Shown here: one piece after another, positions 1-7,469 of the stretch
How positions within the stretch are numbered: the stretch's first letter is position 1
Layout: each line of letters starts with the position of its first letter
Assembly: GCA_959599915.1 (NCBI GenBank)
Contig: CAUGJE010000010.1
Location: 1 to 64,000 of the forward strand
Source of the DNA: an uncultured Collinsella sp.
Lineage (GTDB): Bacteria > Actinomycetota > Coriobacteriia > Coriobacteriales > Coriobacteriaceae
Direction of reading: 5' to 3'
DNA length: 64,000 nt
The notes under the pieces: generated by a model
The model's database searches: none
What the model saw: only the letters and a program-made list of their open reading frames with translations
Told to the model about the DNA's origin: nothing
Program-made: the position numbers and the translations under genes

Positions 1-162
1 AGCTGCGGAAACGCGGGGCCCGTTCAGGCTGTTGCGTTGAGATTGAAAATCAACCTGAAAACTGAATCCCATTAGAAATGACGAGTTGTTTACGCTTCTT
101 TTGGGGTGGCGGTACTATCATGATTCGAATTGAGTGTGGATGATGATAGGGAGCGCCTTTTT

Positions 163-2019
163 ATGATTGAGCTGCTCAGGCGTTTTGGTGGTAAGTTTCG
201 CCGGTATATGGTGATCGGCCCTGCGTGCAAGTTGATCGAAGTGATCTTTGACCTGCTTACGCCGCTGGTGATTGCCCAGATGATCGATAAAGGCATTGGC
301 TCGCACGACGTGAGCGCCGTCATCCGCTGCGGTATGGTGCTTGCCGCCATGGCCGTGATCGGCATCTCGTTTACGCTTGTCTGCCAAAAGATGGCGGCGC
401 TTACCTCGCAGGGCATGGGCACCGATATCCGCGGTGCGCTCTACGAGCACATCAACAAGCTGAGCTACGCCGAGCTCGACCGCTTTGGCACGCCGTCGCT
501 CATCACGCGCATTACCAACGACGTCAACCAGGTTCAGCTCGCCGTGGCGCTGGGCGTGCGCATGCTCATCCGCTGGCCTTTCCTGGCGGTGGGCTCCATG
601 GTCGCGGCCCTTGCCATCGACCTTAAGCTTGGCGTGATTTTCTTGATTTGCACGCCCGCCATTGGCCTGGTATTTTGGTTTGTCATGGCGCGCTGCATTC
701 CCTACTACAAGCAGCTGCAGGCAAAGCTCGACCGCATCGCGCTTATCTGCCGCGAGGTGCTTTCGGGCGCCCGCGTTGTTCGCGCCTTTGTGCGTGAGGA
801 CCACGAGCGCGAGCGTTTTGCCCAAGCCGCCGATGACCAGGCCAATACCGCCATCGCGGTGGGCAAGCTCTCGTCAATCCTTAATCCCGTCACGTTTCTT
901 GTGATGAACCTGGGCGTGTGCGCCATCCTGTGGGTGGGCGGCATCCAGGTCAACGTGGGCGAGCTTACGCAGGGCCAGGTCATGGCGTTTGTGAACTACA
1001 TGACGCAGACCCTCACCTCCATCGTGTATGTCGCTAACCTGGTCGTGGTCTTTACCAAGGCGAGCGCCAGCGCGTCGCGCATCAACGAGGTGCTCAATTG
1101 CGTGCCGAGCATCACTGACGAGGACAACGAGCCGGTCGCGCTGCCCGAGCCGAGCGAACTGGCGGGTGGCGCTGTTCCGGTCCCCGCGCTGAGCTTGAGC
1201 CATGCGAGCTTCTCCTTTGGCGCGGGCGCGGCAAATGCCGTCAATGACGTAACCCTGGAACTCCCGCTGGGCAAAACCCTCGGCATTATCGGCGGTACGG
1301 GCAGCGGTAAGTCCACGCTCGTCTCGCTCATCCCGCGCCTGTACGATGCGGGCACCGGCAGTGCGAGCGTGATGGGCTCCGACGTGCGCGCTTGGCCGCT
1401 CGACCAACTGCGCCACGTGGTCGCGACCGTCCCGCAGCGCGCGTCGCTCGTGAGCGGCACCATTCGCAGCAACCTAACCTGGCGCGACGAGTCGGCAACC
1501 GATGAGGAGCTGTGGGCGGCGCTCGATATAGCGCAGGCCAGCGAGTTCGTGCGCAACAAGCCGCAGGGGCTCGACGCTCCGGTCGAGGCGGGCGGCAAGA
1601 ACTTCAGCGGCGGTCAGCGCCAGCGCCTGACCATCGCGCGTGCTCTGGTGGGCTCGCCGCAGATTCTGATCATGGATGACTCCGCCTCGGCGCTCGACTT
1701 TAAGACTGATGCGGCGCTTCGCCGTGCCATTCGCGAGCGCAGCGTGCGCGGTGCCGCCGAGGGCGGGCTGCCGCTCACGACGGTGATCGTGAGCCAGCGC
1801 GTCTCGACCGTGCGCGACGCCGATATGATCTGCGTACTCGACCACGGCTCGGTTGCGGGCCTGGGCACGCACGATGAGCTGTACACGACCTGCCAGCTCT
1901 ATCGCGAGATTTGCCAGTCGCAGCTGCGCCGCGAGGAACTCGAGGGCCAGCAGGGGAGCACGACGCCCGCGTCCGCTCCGACCGCCCCCGCATCCGTCTG
2001 CGCAAAGGAGGGCTGCTAA
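163..2019 (+). CDS. ABC exporter half-transporter, degenerate-site subunit
   Basis: This is one half of a predicted heterodimeric type-I ABC exporter, 618 residues. An N-terminal membrane domain (about residues 10-310) precedes a nucleotide-binding domain with Walker A GGTGSGKST near 377, signature FSGGQ near 481 and Walker B ILIMDD near 503. The residue after the Walker B Asp is Asp, not the catalytic Glu. This is the degenerate site known from one partner of TM287/288- and LmrCD-type pairs. An in-frame TTG at 130 would add 11 residues, but the ATG at 163 has AGGGAG nine bases upstream, so I prefer it. The stop codon abuts the ATG of the partner gene. The substrate cannot be predicted. Confidence 0.9.
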   Translation: MIELLRRFGGKFRRYMVIGPACKLIEVIFDLLTPLVIAQMIDKGIGSHDVSAVIRCGMVLAAMAVIGISFTLVCQKMAALTSQGMGTDIRGALYEHINKLSYAELDRFGTPSLITRITNDVNQVQLAVALGVRMLIRWPFLAVGSMVAALAIDLKLGVIFLICTPAIGLVFWFVMARCIPYYKQLQAKLDRIALICREVLSGARVVRAFVREDHERERFAQAADDQANTAIAVGKLSSILNPVTFLVMNLGVCAILWVGGIQVNVGELTQGQVMAFVNYMTQTLTSIVYVANLVVVFTKASASASRINEVLNCVPSITDEDNEPVALPEPSELAGGAVPVPALSLSHASFSFGAGAANAVNDVTLELPLGKTLGIIGGTGSGKSTLVSLIPRLYDAGTGSASVMGSDVRAWPLDQLRHVVATVPQRASLVSGTIRSNLTWRDESATDEELWAALDIAQASEFVRNKPQGLDAPVEAGGKNFSGGQRQRLTIARALVGSPQILIMDDSASALDFKTDAALRRAIRERSVRGAAEGGLPLTTVIVSQRVSTVRDADMICVLDHGSVAGLGTHDELYTTCQLYREICQSQLRREELEGQQGSTTPASAPTAPASVCAKEGC

Positions 2020-3879
2020 ATGAATCCGTACACTTCCTCCGGTTCGGTCGCCACGATGACGGCCAACGTGTCCGGCAACGATAACCTCAACGACCTGGGC
2101 GACGGTCCGCGCCAGCCCGGCGATCCCGAGCGCTATCCCGTGGGCGCGGTGACCCGCCGCCTGATGGGCTACGTCCGTCCGCACCGTATTTCGTTTACGG
2201 CGTCGTTCGTGAGCGCCGCCATCTCGGTGATTCTGCAGCTCTACACGCCTATCCTTATCGGCGAGGGCATCGACCTCATCGTTGCCGCCGGGCACGTGGA
2301 CTTTGACGAGCTGTTGCCGCTCGTTACCAAGCTCGCGATTGTCGTGGTGGGCGCGGCGGCCTTCCAGTGGCTGCAGGGCTACTGCGTCAACCGTCTGTCC
2401 TACGAGACGGTGCGCGACATGCGCGTGGAGGCGAGCGACAAGCTCAGCCGCATGCCACTCAGCTTTATCGACAGCCATGCCCACGGCGACCTCATGAGCC
2501 GCGTGGTCAACGACGTCGATCAGGTGGGTGACGGCCTGCTGCAGGGCTTTACGCAGCTTTTCACCGGCGTTATCACCATCGTTGGCACGCTCGCGTTTAT
2601 GCTCTCCATTAACCTGATCATGACGCTCGTGGTGGTGCTCGTCACGCCGCTTTCCATCTTTGCGGCCGGTGCCATCGCCAAGCTTTCCAACAAGAGCTTT
2701 ACGGCACAGCAGCGCATCCAAGGCCAGCTTGGCGGTCATATCGAGGAGTACGTAGGCGAGCAGAAGCTCGTGGACGCGTTTGCCTATGGCCCCAACGCGC
2801 AGCTGCGCTTTGATGCCCTCAACGCCGAGCTCTATACGGCAGGTGAGCGCGCGCAGTTTATGGGTTCGCTCTCTAACCCCGGCACGCGCTTTATCAATAA
2901 CATCATCTACGCCGTGGTCGCCGTGATTGGCTGCGCGGGCGTGATCACGGGCGTGCCTGCGGCGCTCACGGTGGGCGGCGTGCAGATCTTCCTGTCCTAC
3001 GCTAACCAGTACACTAAGCCGTTCAACGAGGTCACGAACGTCATCACGCAAATCCAGACCGCGTACGCCTCGGCGCGCCGCATGTTCGCGTTGCTCGATG
3101 CGCGCGAGCAGGAGCCCGACGCGGCGGATGCCGTGGAGCTTGCCGCCCCGCAGGGCGAGGTGACCTTTGAACACGTGGACTTTAGCTATGTGCCCGACCG
3201 CAAACTGCTGCAGGATATCTGCATCGATGCCAAGCCCGGCATGCGCTTTGCCCTGGTCGGTCCCACGGGCTGTGGCAAGACAACGCTCATCAATTTGCTG
3301 CTGCGGTTCTACGATATCGACGCCGGTCGCATCGCGGTCGATGGCCGTTCCTCGCGTGACTACACGCGCGCAAGCCTGCGCCGTGCCTTTGGCATGGTGC
3401 TGCAGGATACGTGGCTGTTCGAGGGCACCGTGGCGGACAACATCGCCTACGGTTGTCCCGATGCCACACGCGAACAGGTTATCGAGGCGGCCAAGCGCGC
3501 GCATGCGCACAAGTTTATCGTGCAGCTGCCAGGCGGCTACGACACGGTGATTGGCGAGGACGGCGGCACGTTTAGCCAGGGTCAAAAACAGCTGCTGTGC
3601 ATCGCGCGCGTCATGCTTACCGACCCGGCGATCTTGCTGCTGGACGAGGCAACGTCGAGCATCGATACCCGCACCGAGCTGCAGGTGCAGGCAGCATTCG
3701 ACGAGCTCATGGCTGGCCGCACAAGCTTTGTGGTGGCGCACCGCCTGAGCACCATCCGCAACGCCGACTGCATTCTGGTGATGCGCGACGGCGAGATTAT
3801 CGAGCGCGGCACGCACGACGAGCTGCTAGCGGCAGGTGGCTTCTACGCCGAACTCTACCGCAGCCAGTTCGCCCAGTGA
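2020..3879 (+). CDS. ABC exporter half-transporter, catalytic-site subunit
   Basis: This is the second half of the exporter, 619 residues: a membrane domain (about residues 45-330) then an ATPase domain. It has Walker A GPTGCGKTT near 413, a signature motif altered to FSQGQ, and a complete Walker B ILLLDE near 540-543 with the catalytic Glu. It starts immediately after the stop of the first subunit, with GGAGG just upstream, so the two are translationally coupled. Together they should form one asymmetric exporter with a single fully active ATP site. Lipid, peptide or drug export are all possible. Confidence 0.9.
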   Translation: MNPYTSSGSVATMTANVSGNDNLNDLGDGPRQPGDPERYPVGAVTRRLMGYVRPHRISFTASFVSAAISVILQLYTPILIGEGIDLIVAAGHVDFDELLPLVTKLAIVVVGAAAFQWLQGYCVNRLSYETVRDMRVEASDKLSRMPLSFIDSHAHGDLMSRVVNDVDQVGDGLLQGFTQLFTGVITIVGTLAFMLSINLIMTLVVVLVTPLSIFAAGAIAKLSNKSFTAQQRIQGQLGGHIEEYVGEQKLVDAFAYGPNAQLRFDALNAELYTAGERAQFMGSLSNPGTRFINNIIYAVVAVIGCAGVITGVPAALTVGGVQIFLSYANQYTKPFNEVTNVITQIQTAYASARRMFALLDAREQEPDAADAVELAAPQGEVTFEHVDFSYVPDRKLLQDICIDAKPGMRFALVGPTGCGKTTLINLLLRFYDIDAGRIAVDGRSSRDYTRASLRRAFGMVLQDTWLFEGTVADNIAYGCPDATREQVIEAAKRAHAHKFIVQLPGGYDTVIGEDGGTFSQGQKQLLCIARVMLTDPAILLLDEATSSIDTRTELQVQAAFDELMAGRTSFVVAHRLSTIRNADCILVMRDGEIIERGTHDELLAAGGFYAELYRSQFAQ

Positions 3880-4000
3880 GCAAGCCCGTGGGGCAAATTA
3901 ATCAATCGACAGACGGTGGTTTACATCTGTCACGTTAGTACTAAGATATTCATCTAATAAATTGCATTAGTGGCTATAGTTTTGGGGGAAACGAGGCAGC

Positions 4001-4558
4001 GTGACTATGACGTGCGCTTTGGTGGTTAACAGCAAGAGCGGTAATACCAGGATGGTTTCGGGCGCGATCAAGCGCGCTCTGCAGGCTGCGGGCGTTGAGT
4101 TTGTCCATGCCGCGGCGTTGAGCGACGATGCGGATGCAGATCAGGTTGCGCTCGAGGCGCAGGGCGCCTGCGCGGCCGACACGGTGCTCGTCGGTTTTTG
4201 GTGCGACAAGGGCGCGTGCACGCCTTCGGTCGCGGCGTTGCTTTCCGCCTTGCACGGCAAGCGCGTGTTCCTGTTTGGCACCTGCGGCTTTGGGGCCGAC
4301 CAGAGCTATTACCAGCAGATTGTTGACCGCGTAACTTCCAATCTGGCCGAGGATGCCGAGCTTGCGGGCTGGGCGATGTGCCAGGGCAAGATGGGTCCCG
4401 CGGTTAAGCAGCGCTATGAGGCAATGCTCGAACAAGATCCCGACAACGCCCGATTTAAGATGCTGCTCGACAACTGGGTTGCCGCGAAGGACCATCCCAC
4501 CAAGGAAGATATGGATAACATGGCGGCGGCGGCCAAGAAGGCCGTGCTGGGGGAGTAG
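4001..4558 (+). CDS. Flavodoxin-like FMN protein
   Basis: This is a 185-residue single-domain protein of the flavodoxin family, which carries electrons on FMN in the cytoplasm. The N-terminus has a beta strand followed by the phosphate-binding loop NSKSGNTRMV, and the core continues with VGFWCDKG and FLFGTCGFGADQSYY, loops consistent with FMN contacts. GTG at 4001 is preceded by GGGGGAA; ATG at 4007 is an alternative. A strong terminator follows directly, so it is probably monocistronic. Related small flavodoxins can sit beside reductases, but no partner reductase is adjacent here, so the redox partner is unknown. Confidence 0.75.
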   Translation: MTMTCALVVNSKSGNTRMVSGAIKRALQAAGVEFVHAAALSDDADADQVALEAQGACAADTVLVGFWCDKGACTPSVAALLSALHGKRVFLFGTCGFGADQSYYQQIVDRVTSNLAEDAELAGWAMCQGKMGPAVKQRYEAMLEQDPDNARFKMLLDNWVAAKDHPTKEDMDNMAAAAKKAVLGE

Positions 4559-4602
4559 CTTCGCCGTTCGTGGTCCTTCGTGCAAAACAATACAAATGTG
4601 AA

Positions 4603-4629
4603 AGCCTCGAAGTTCTCGAGGCTTTTTTC
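4603..4629 (+). terminator. Rho-independent terminator after the flavodoxin gene
   Basis: An 8-bp perfect stem AGCCTCGA/TCGAGGCT with a five-base loop is followed by a run of T. It lies 45 bases after the stop codon at 4558. Confidence 0.85.
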
Positions 4630-4636
4630 GTGACAC

Positions 4637-4970
4637 GAGGGCGCCCCTTTATTGATGGAAGGCCTAATAAGCTGATTGTTCTATGCCCGGATATGTGCGG
4701 AGTGGGATGGGATTTCCGGATGGGTGGGGTTGCGGAAGCTGCGTCCCGGAATTTGCCTTTGGAATGGGATGCGGTTTCCCGTTAAGGGGCTCTGTGGAAA
4801 CCGCATCCCAGTTTTCGGCCGAGAAATGGGATGCCGTTTCCGGTTGAGGGTCTTGGCGGAAAGTGCGATCCGGAATCTGCGATCGGAGTGGGATGTGGTT
4901 TCCCAACGGGGCCACAAGCGGAAACCGCATCCCATTTCGCAAGCGAATTCTGGGACACGGTTCTCAGAGG
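4637..4970. repeat. Hairpin-array element, copy 1 (four 62-bp units)
   Basis: Four imperfect tandem units recur with an exact 62-bp period; the GGGAT of each begins at 4704, 4766, 4828 and 4890. Each unit is an inverted repeat. In unit 2, TGGGATGCGGTTTCC (4765-4779) pairs perfectly with its complement at 4796-4810. A half unit (about 4945-4967) ends the array, and a conserved lead (GCGCCCCTTTATTGA, 4641-4655) begins it. A second diverged copy lies at 14344-14676 beyond the fibre locus. There is no convincing open frame. The function is unknown; structured RNA, protein-binding array or mobile hairpin repeat are all possible. Confidence 0.8.
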
Positions 4971-5369
4971 ATTATGGGCTGCGAACTACATGGTGCTGTC
5001 ATAAAACTCCGGCAAAGGGGGGTCGGAAATAAATGACACTTCCAGTAGTTTGTTTTAATGTGGGGGGGGGGTACCATTATTTTAGTTTCGCAAAAAACGA
5101 ACCTTCTATGGGGAAGTTGCGTAGGGGGTTAGTCGTAAGTATTGGATAAAACAGACTAATTTGGGGATAAATGACCACTTACGCCAAAATAAGTAGCATT
5201 TAGCGATAAAACATTGAAAAATATGTAGCACATCGCTATGTTTTTGTTACGAAAAGATTCCAAATTGGCTTATTTCGGACTCACTTTTCAATCGCCTTGC
5301 GGTTCCTGTTGAAACTTGCTGACCTTTGGAGGGGTCGAATAAGGCCTCGATGGGGATGAATTAATCATT
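4971..5369. promoter_or_regulatory. AT-rich leader of the fibre locus with poly-G tract
   Basis: This gene-free stretch is visibly richer in A and T than its surroundings. It contains ten consecutive G at 5062-5071, bracketed by TTGTTT (5050-5055) and TACCAT/CATTAT (5072-5080), so the tract could lie in a promoter spacer. The segment 5180-5260 carries TAGCGAT and its complement ATCGCTA. The signal peptidase gene starts at 5370. No -10/-35 pair is clear enough to call outright; the promoter assignment is inference. Confidence 0.45.
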
Positions 5370-5927
5370 ATGGCGGCGCGTGGAGTCAAACGTTTTATTG
5401 CACTTCTTAGCAGTCTGGCGCTTGCGCTTGTCATAGCCCTTGCCGTTGTTTCTTTTGTTCCTCGTGCATTTGGATACATGCCCTTTGCTGTGCTCTCGGG
5501 CTCTATGGAACCCGATCTTCCCGTTGGCTCCATGGTGTTTGTCCGCCAGGTTGAGCCAACGGATATTACCGTGGGCGACAATGCAACCTTTTACCGATCG
5601 GACGGCGCCGTGGTGACGCACCAGGTGTACGAGATCGACCCTGCCGCGCAGATGATCGGCACGCAGGGAATTGCGAACAAAAATGCAGACGGAAGCATCA
5701 TGCACGATGCCGAGCAGACGCCTTTTTCGAGTGTTATCGGCACTGTTTCTTTTTGTGTCCCTTACCTGGGCTTCGTTAACGCATATTGCACGACGATGCC
5801 CGGTTTGCTTGTTGTGGTGGCCGTTCTGGCGCTGCTGGCCGCGGCGTCGATTGTGCTCGATCGGATGGTTCCCGACGAGCCTGCGGGCAAGCATACCCGC
5901 GTGCATGCGAGGGAGCGGCGTTCATAG
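5370..5927 (+). CDS. SipW-type (ER-type) signal peptidase I
   Basis: This is a 185-residue membrane serine protease predicted to remove signal peptides from the fibre proteins encoded next to it. A hydrophobic N-terminal segment (about residues 12-32) precedes the catalytic motif SGSMEP with Ser45. The second active-site region reads VVTHQVYEI with His84, the Ser-His arrangement of SipW and eukaryotic signal peptidases rather than the Ser-Lys of LepB. A second membrane segment lies near residues 143-166. SipW-type enzymes usually sit in operons with TasA/camelysin-like substrates, and here three such substrates follow. It starts at ATG 5370 after a long AT-rich leader. Confidence 0.88.
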   Translation: MAARGVKRFIALLSSLALALVIALAVVSFVPRAFGYMPFAVLSGSMEPDLPVGSMVFVRQVEPTDITVGDNATFYRSDGAVVTHQVYEIDPAAQMIGTQGIANKNADGSIMHDAEQTPFSSVIGTVSFCVPYLGFVNAYCTTMPGLLVVVAVLALLAAASIVLDRMVPDEPAGKHTRVHARERRS

Positions 5928-5997
5928 CGGCAGGGAAAAGCGTCGGCGGCGGTAGGGGCCGTTGCCGGGGAAAACGATTCTCGAAAGGAAGAGAACG

Positions 5998-6729
5998 ATG
6001 GAAAACAAGAAGAAAAAGCGCTACGGCATCATTGCCGCCCTGCTGCTGTTGGTGCTGGCCGCCGGCGTTGGCACCTATGCATGGCTGACGGCGACCCAAA
6101 CCAAGGTGAATGAGTTCACGGTTGGCAGCATCGACAAGCCTGAAGTGAAGCCCGACCCTGACCAGCCGAACAAGCCCGGCGACAAGCCCACGGACCCCTC
6201 AGTGGATGGTTATCTGTTCGAGACCAAATGGACCGATAAATCCAAGATGATTCCCGGCACCACCATCAATAAGAACCCCAACGTCGGCATCGGCAAGGAT
6301 TCCGATAGCTCCTATGTGTTCATCTATGTGAAGAACGCAATTGTGAAGACAGACGCCGAAAACGCCCTTGCCAAGACCCCGTACTTCACCCTTAATTCCA
6401 ACTGGAAACCGGTTGCTACTGACCAGGTGAAGACCAACGGTAGCGAAGGCCAGTACGTGAGCGGTCTGTTCATGTATACCGCTGATGGCACCAGCACTCC
6501 TGCAGAGCTTACTCCCGCTGATGGCAAGGCTGCTTACACCGGTGAGCTGTTCAGCACCGTGCATATCCCGGCTGGCATGAACAACGCGGATGTCGTTAAA
6601 GATAAAAAGCCCGCTATGACAGTCTCCTGCTACATCTTCGGCGCTGATCAGAAGGGCGACAAGGCCGATGCGGCCACCAACGCCCTTGAGCAGGCCAAGG
6701 AATGGGCTAAGACTCAGGCTCAGGCTTAA
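5998..6729 (+). CDS. TasA/camelysin-like secreted fibre subunit (candidate major subunit)
   Basis: This 243-residue secreted protein has a SipW-type signal peptide: a Lys-rich start (MENKKKKRYG), a hydrophobic core, then GTYAWLTATQTKVNEFTVG, the region where SipW-type peptidases cut. A Pro/Asp/Lys-rich linker (about residues 42-65) leads into a beta-rich domain. TasA-family proteins polymerise into extracellular fibres; that role here is inferred from the signal peptide and the neighbouring signal peptidase. The ATG at 5998 has GGAAGAG upstream; an earlier in-frame codon at 5962 lacks one. It has no membrane anchor or sorting signal. A strong hairpin directly downstream would favour higher expression of this gene than of the next. 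Confidence 0.75.
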   Translation: MENKKKKRYGIIAALLLLVLAAGVGTYAWLTATQTKVNEFTVGSIDKPEVKPDPDQPNKPGDKPTDPSVDGYLFETKWTDKSKMIPGTTINKNPNVGIGKDSDSSYVFIYVKNAIVKTDAENALAKTPYFTLNSNWKPVATDQVKTNGSEGQYVSGLFMYTADGTSTPAELTPADGKAAYTGELFSTVHIPAGMNNADVVKDKKPAMTVSCYIFGADQKGDKADAATNALEQAKEWAKTQAQA

Positions 6730-6739
6730 TCCCTCCCCA

Positions 6740-6788
6740 CCGAGATCCCGGCCCGCTCCCCATCCCCATTTTCGGGCCGGGATCTCGG
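6740..6788 (+). terminator. Strong intercistronic hairpin after the candidate major subunit
   Basis: A perfect 16-bp stem, CCGAGATCCCGGCCCG (6740-6755) with its complement (6773-6788), encloses a 17-base loop. CTCCCCTTTAAT follows rather than a clean T run, so it may be a leaky terminator or an mRNA-stabilising hairpin. Confidence 0.7.
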
Positions 6789-6818
6789 CTCCCCTTTAAT
6801 CGACGATTGGCGAACGTA

Positions 6819-7466
6819 ATGCTCAACAATCTTTCCGACAATCAGAAACGCACCTTGGCGCTTGCCGCGATGGCGCTGTTGGCCCTGGCGTGCCTGTGCG
6901 GCACGCTGGCTTTTACCGTTGATATGGTTCCGGCGAACAACGTTCTATCGTTTGGCAGCGTGAAGGTACGAGTCTGCGAATACACCCTCAACGAGCAGGG
7001 CGAGGAGATTCCGTTTGAGGCCGACGAGCACGGGGACTATCCCGACACCAAGGCCGGGGGTTCTGACATCAGCCGCATTGTGCGCGTGGAGAACGTCGGC
7101 ACGCAGCCTGAGTACGTTCGCGCGCGTCTGCACATGACGTCGGTGGCGCCCGACGGTTCGAGCGCGGATGCTTCGGGCAGCGTTGCGTTTCATGTGAACG
7201 CGGGCGAGGGGTCCCCGTGGATCGATGGCGGCGATGGGTGGTACTACTACCGCGGATTGGCCGGGCGTGGCGGCACGCTCGACCCCGGCGCCATGACGGA
7301 AAGCCTCATGGACTCGCTGCGCTTTGTGGGCGACTACCACGATGCCGCGCGCGGCGGCTCATTCAGGCTCGATATCGATGTTCAGGCCGTGCAGGCCAAA
7401 AACCAGCAGGCAAACGATACCGTCCTCGACGTGCTCGACGTCGTGGGCTGGCCGGAGGCGAACTAG
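6819..7466 (+). CDS. SipW-type signal-peptide protein (minor fibre component)
   Basis: This is a 215-residue predicted secreted protein. After a short polar start comes a hydrophobic core and CGTLAFTVDMVPANNVLSFG, matching the SipW-type signal layout of its neighbours (GT-A-aromatic followed by a N-x-F-x-x-G segment). The rest is beta-rich and contains the phrase VENVGTQPEYVRARL, which resembles the KAQNTGTAPAYIRA segment of the 12934 protein. The two are probably paralogues with a TasA-like fold. The start is uncertain: TTG 6807 and ATG 6819 are in frame and neither has a clear Shine-Dalgarno sequence. It lies just after the strong hairpin, consistent with low expression. Confidence 0.65.
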   Translation: MLNNLSDNQKRTLALAAMALLALACLCGTLAFTVDMVPANNVLSFGSVKVRVCEYTLNEQGEEIPFEADEHGDYPDTKAGGSDISRIVRVENVGTQPEYVRARLHMTSVAPDGSSADASGSVAFHVNAGEGSPWIDGGDGWYYYRGLAGRGGTLDPGAMTESLMDSLRFVGDYHDAARGGSFRLDIDVQAVQAKNQQANDTVLDVLDVVGWPEAN

Positions 7467-7469
7467 CCC

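Noticed and set aside
1474..3816. Open frame of 780 codons on the minus strand
   Set aside because: Antisense to two ABC exporter genes with complete motifs; translation is His/Arg/Ala-rich without domains.
4637..4970. CRISPR array
   Set aside because: The 62-bp units are diverged, palindromic and contiguous, with no unique spacers and no cas genes.
5062..5071. Poly-G run as a pure sequencing artefact
   Set aside because: Cannot be excluded, but its position before a surface locus makes it worth reporting; listed as a finding with a read-level check.
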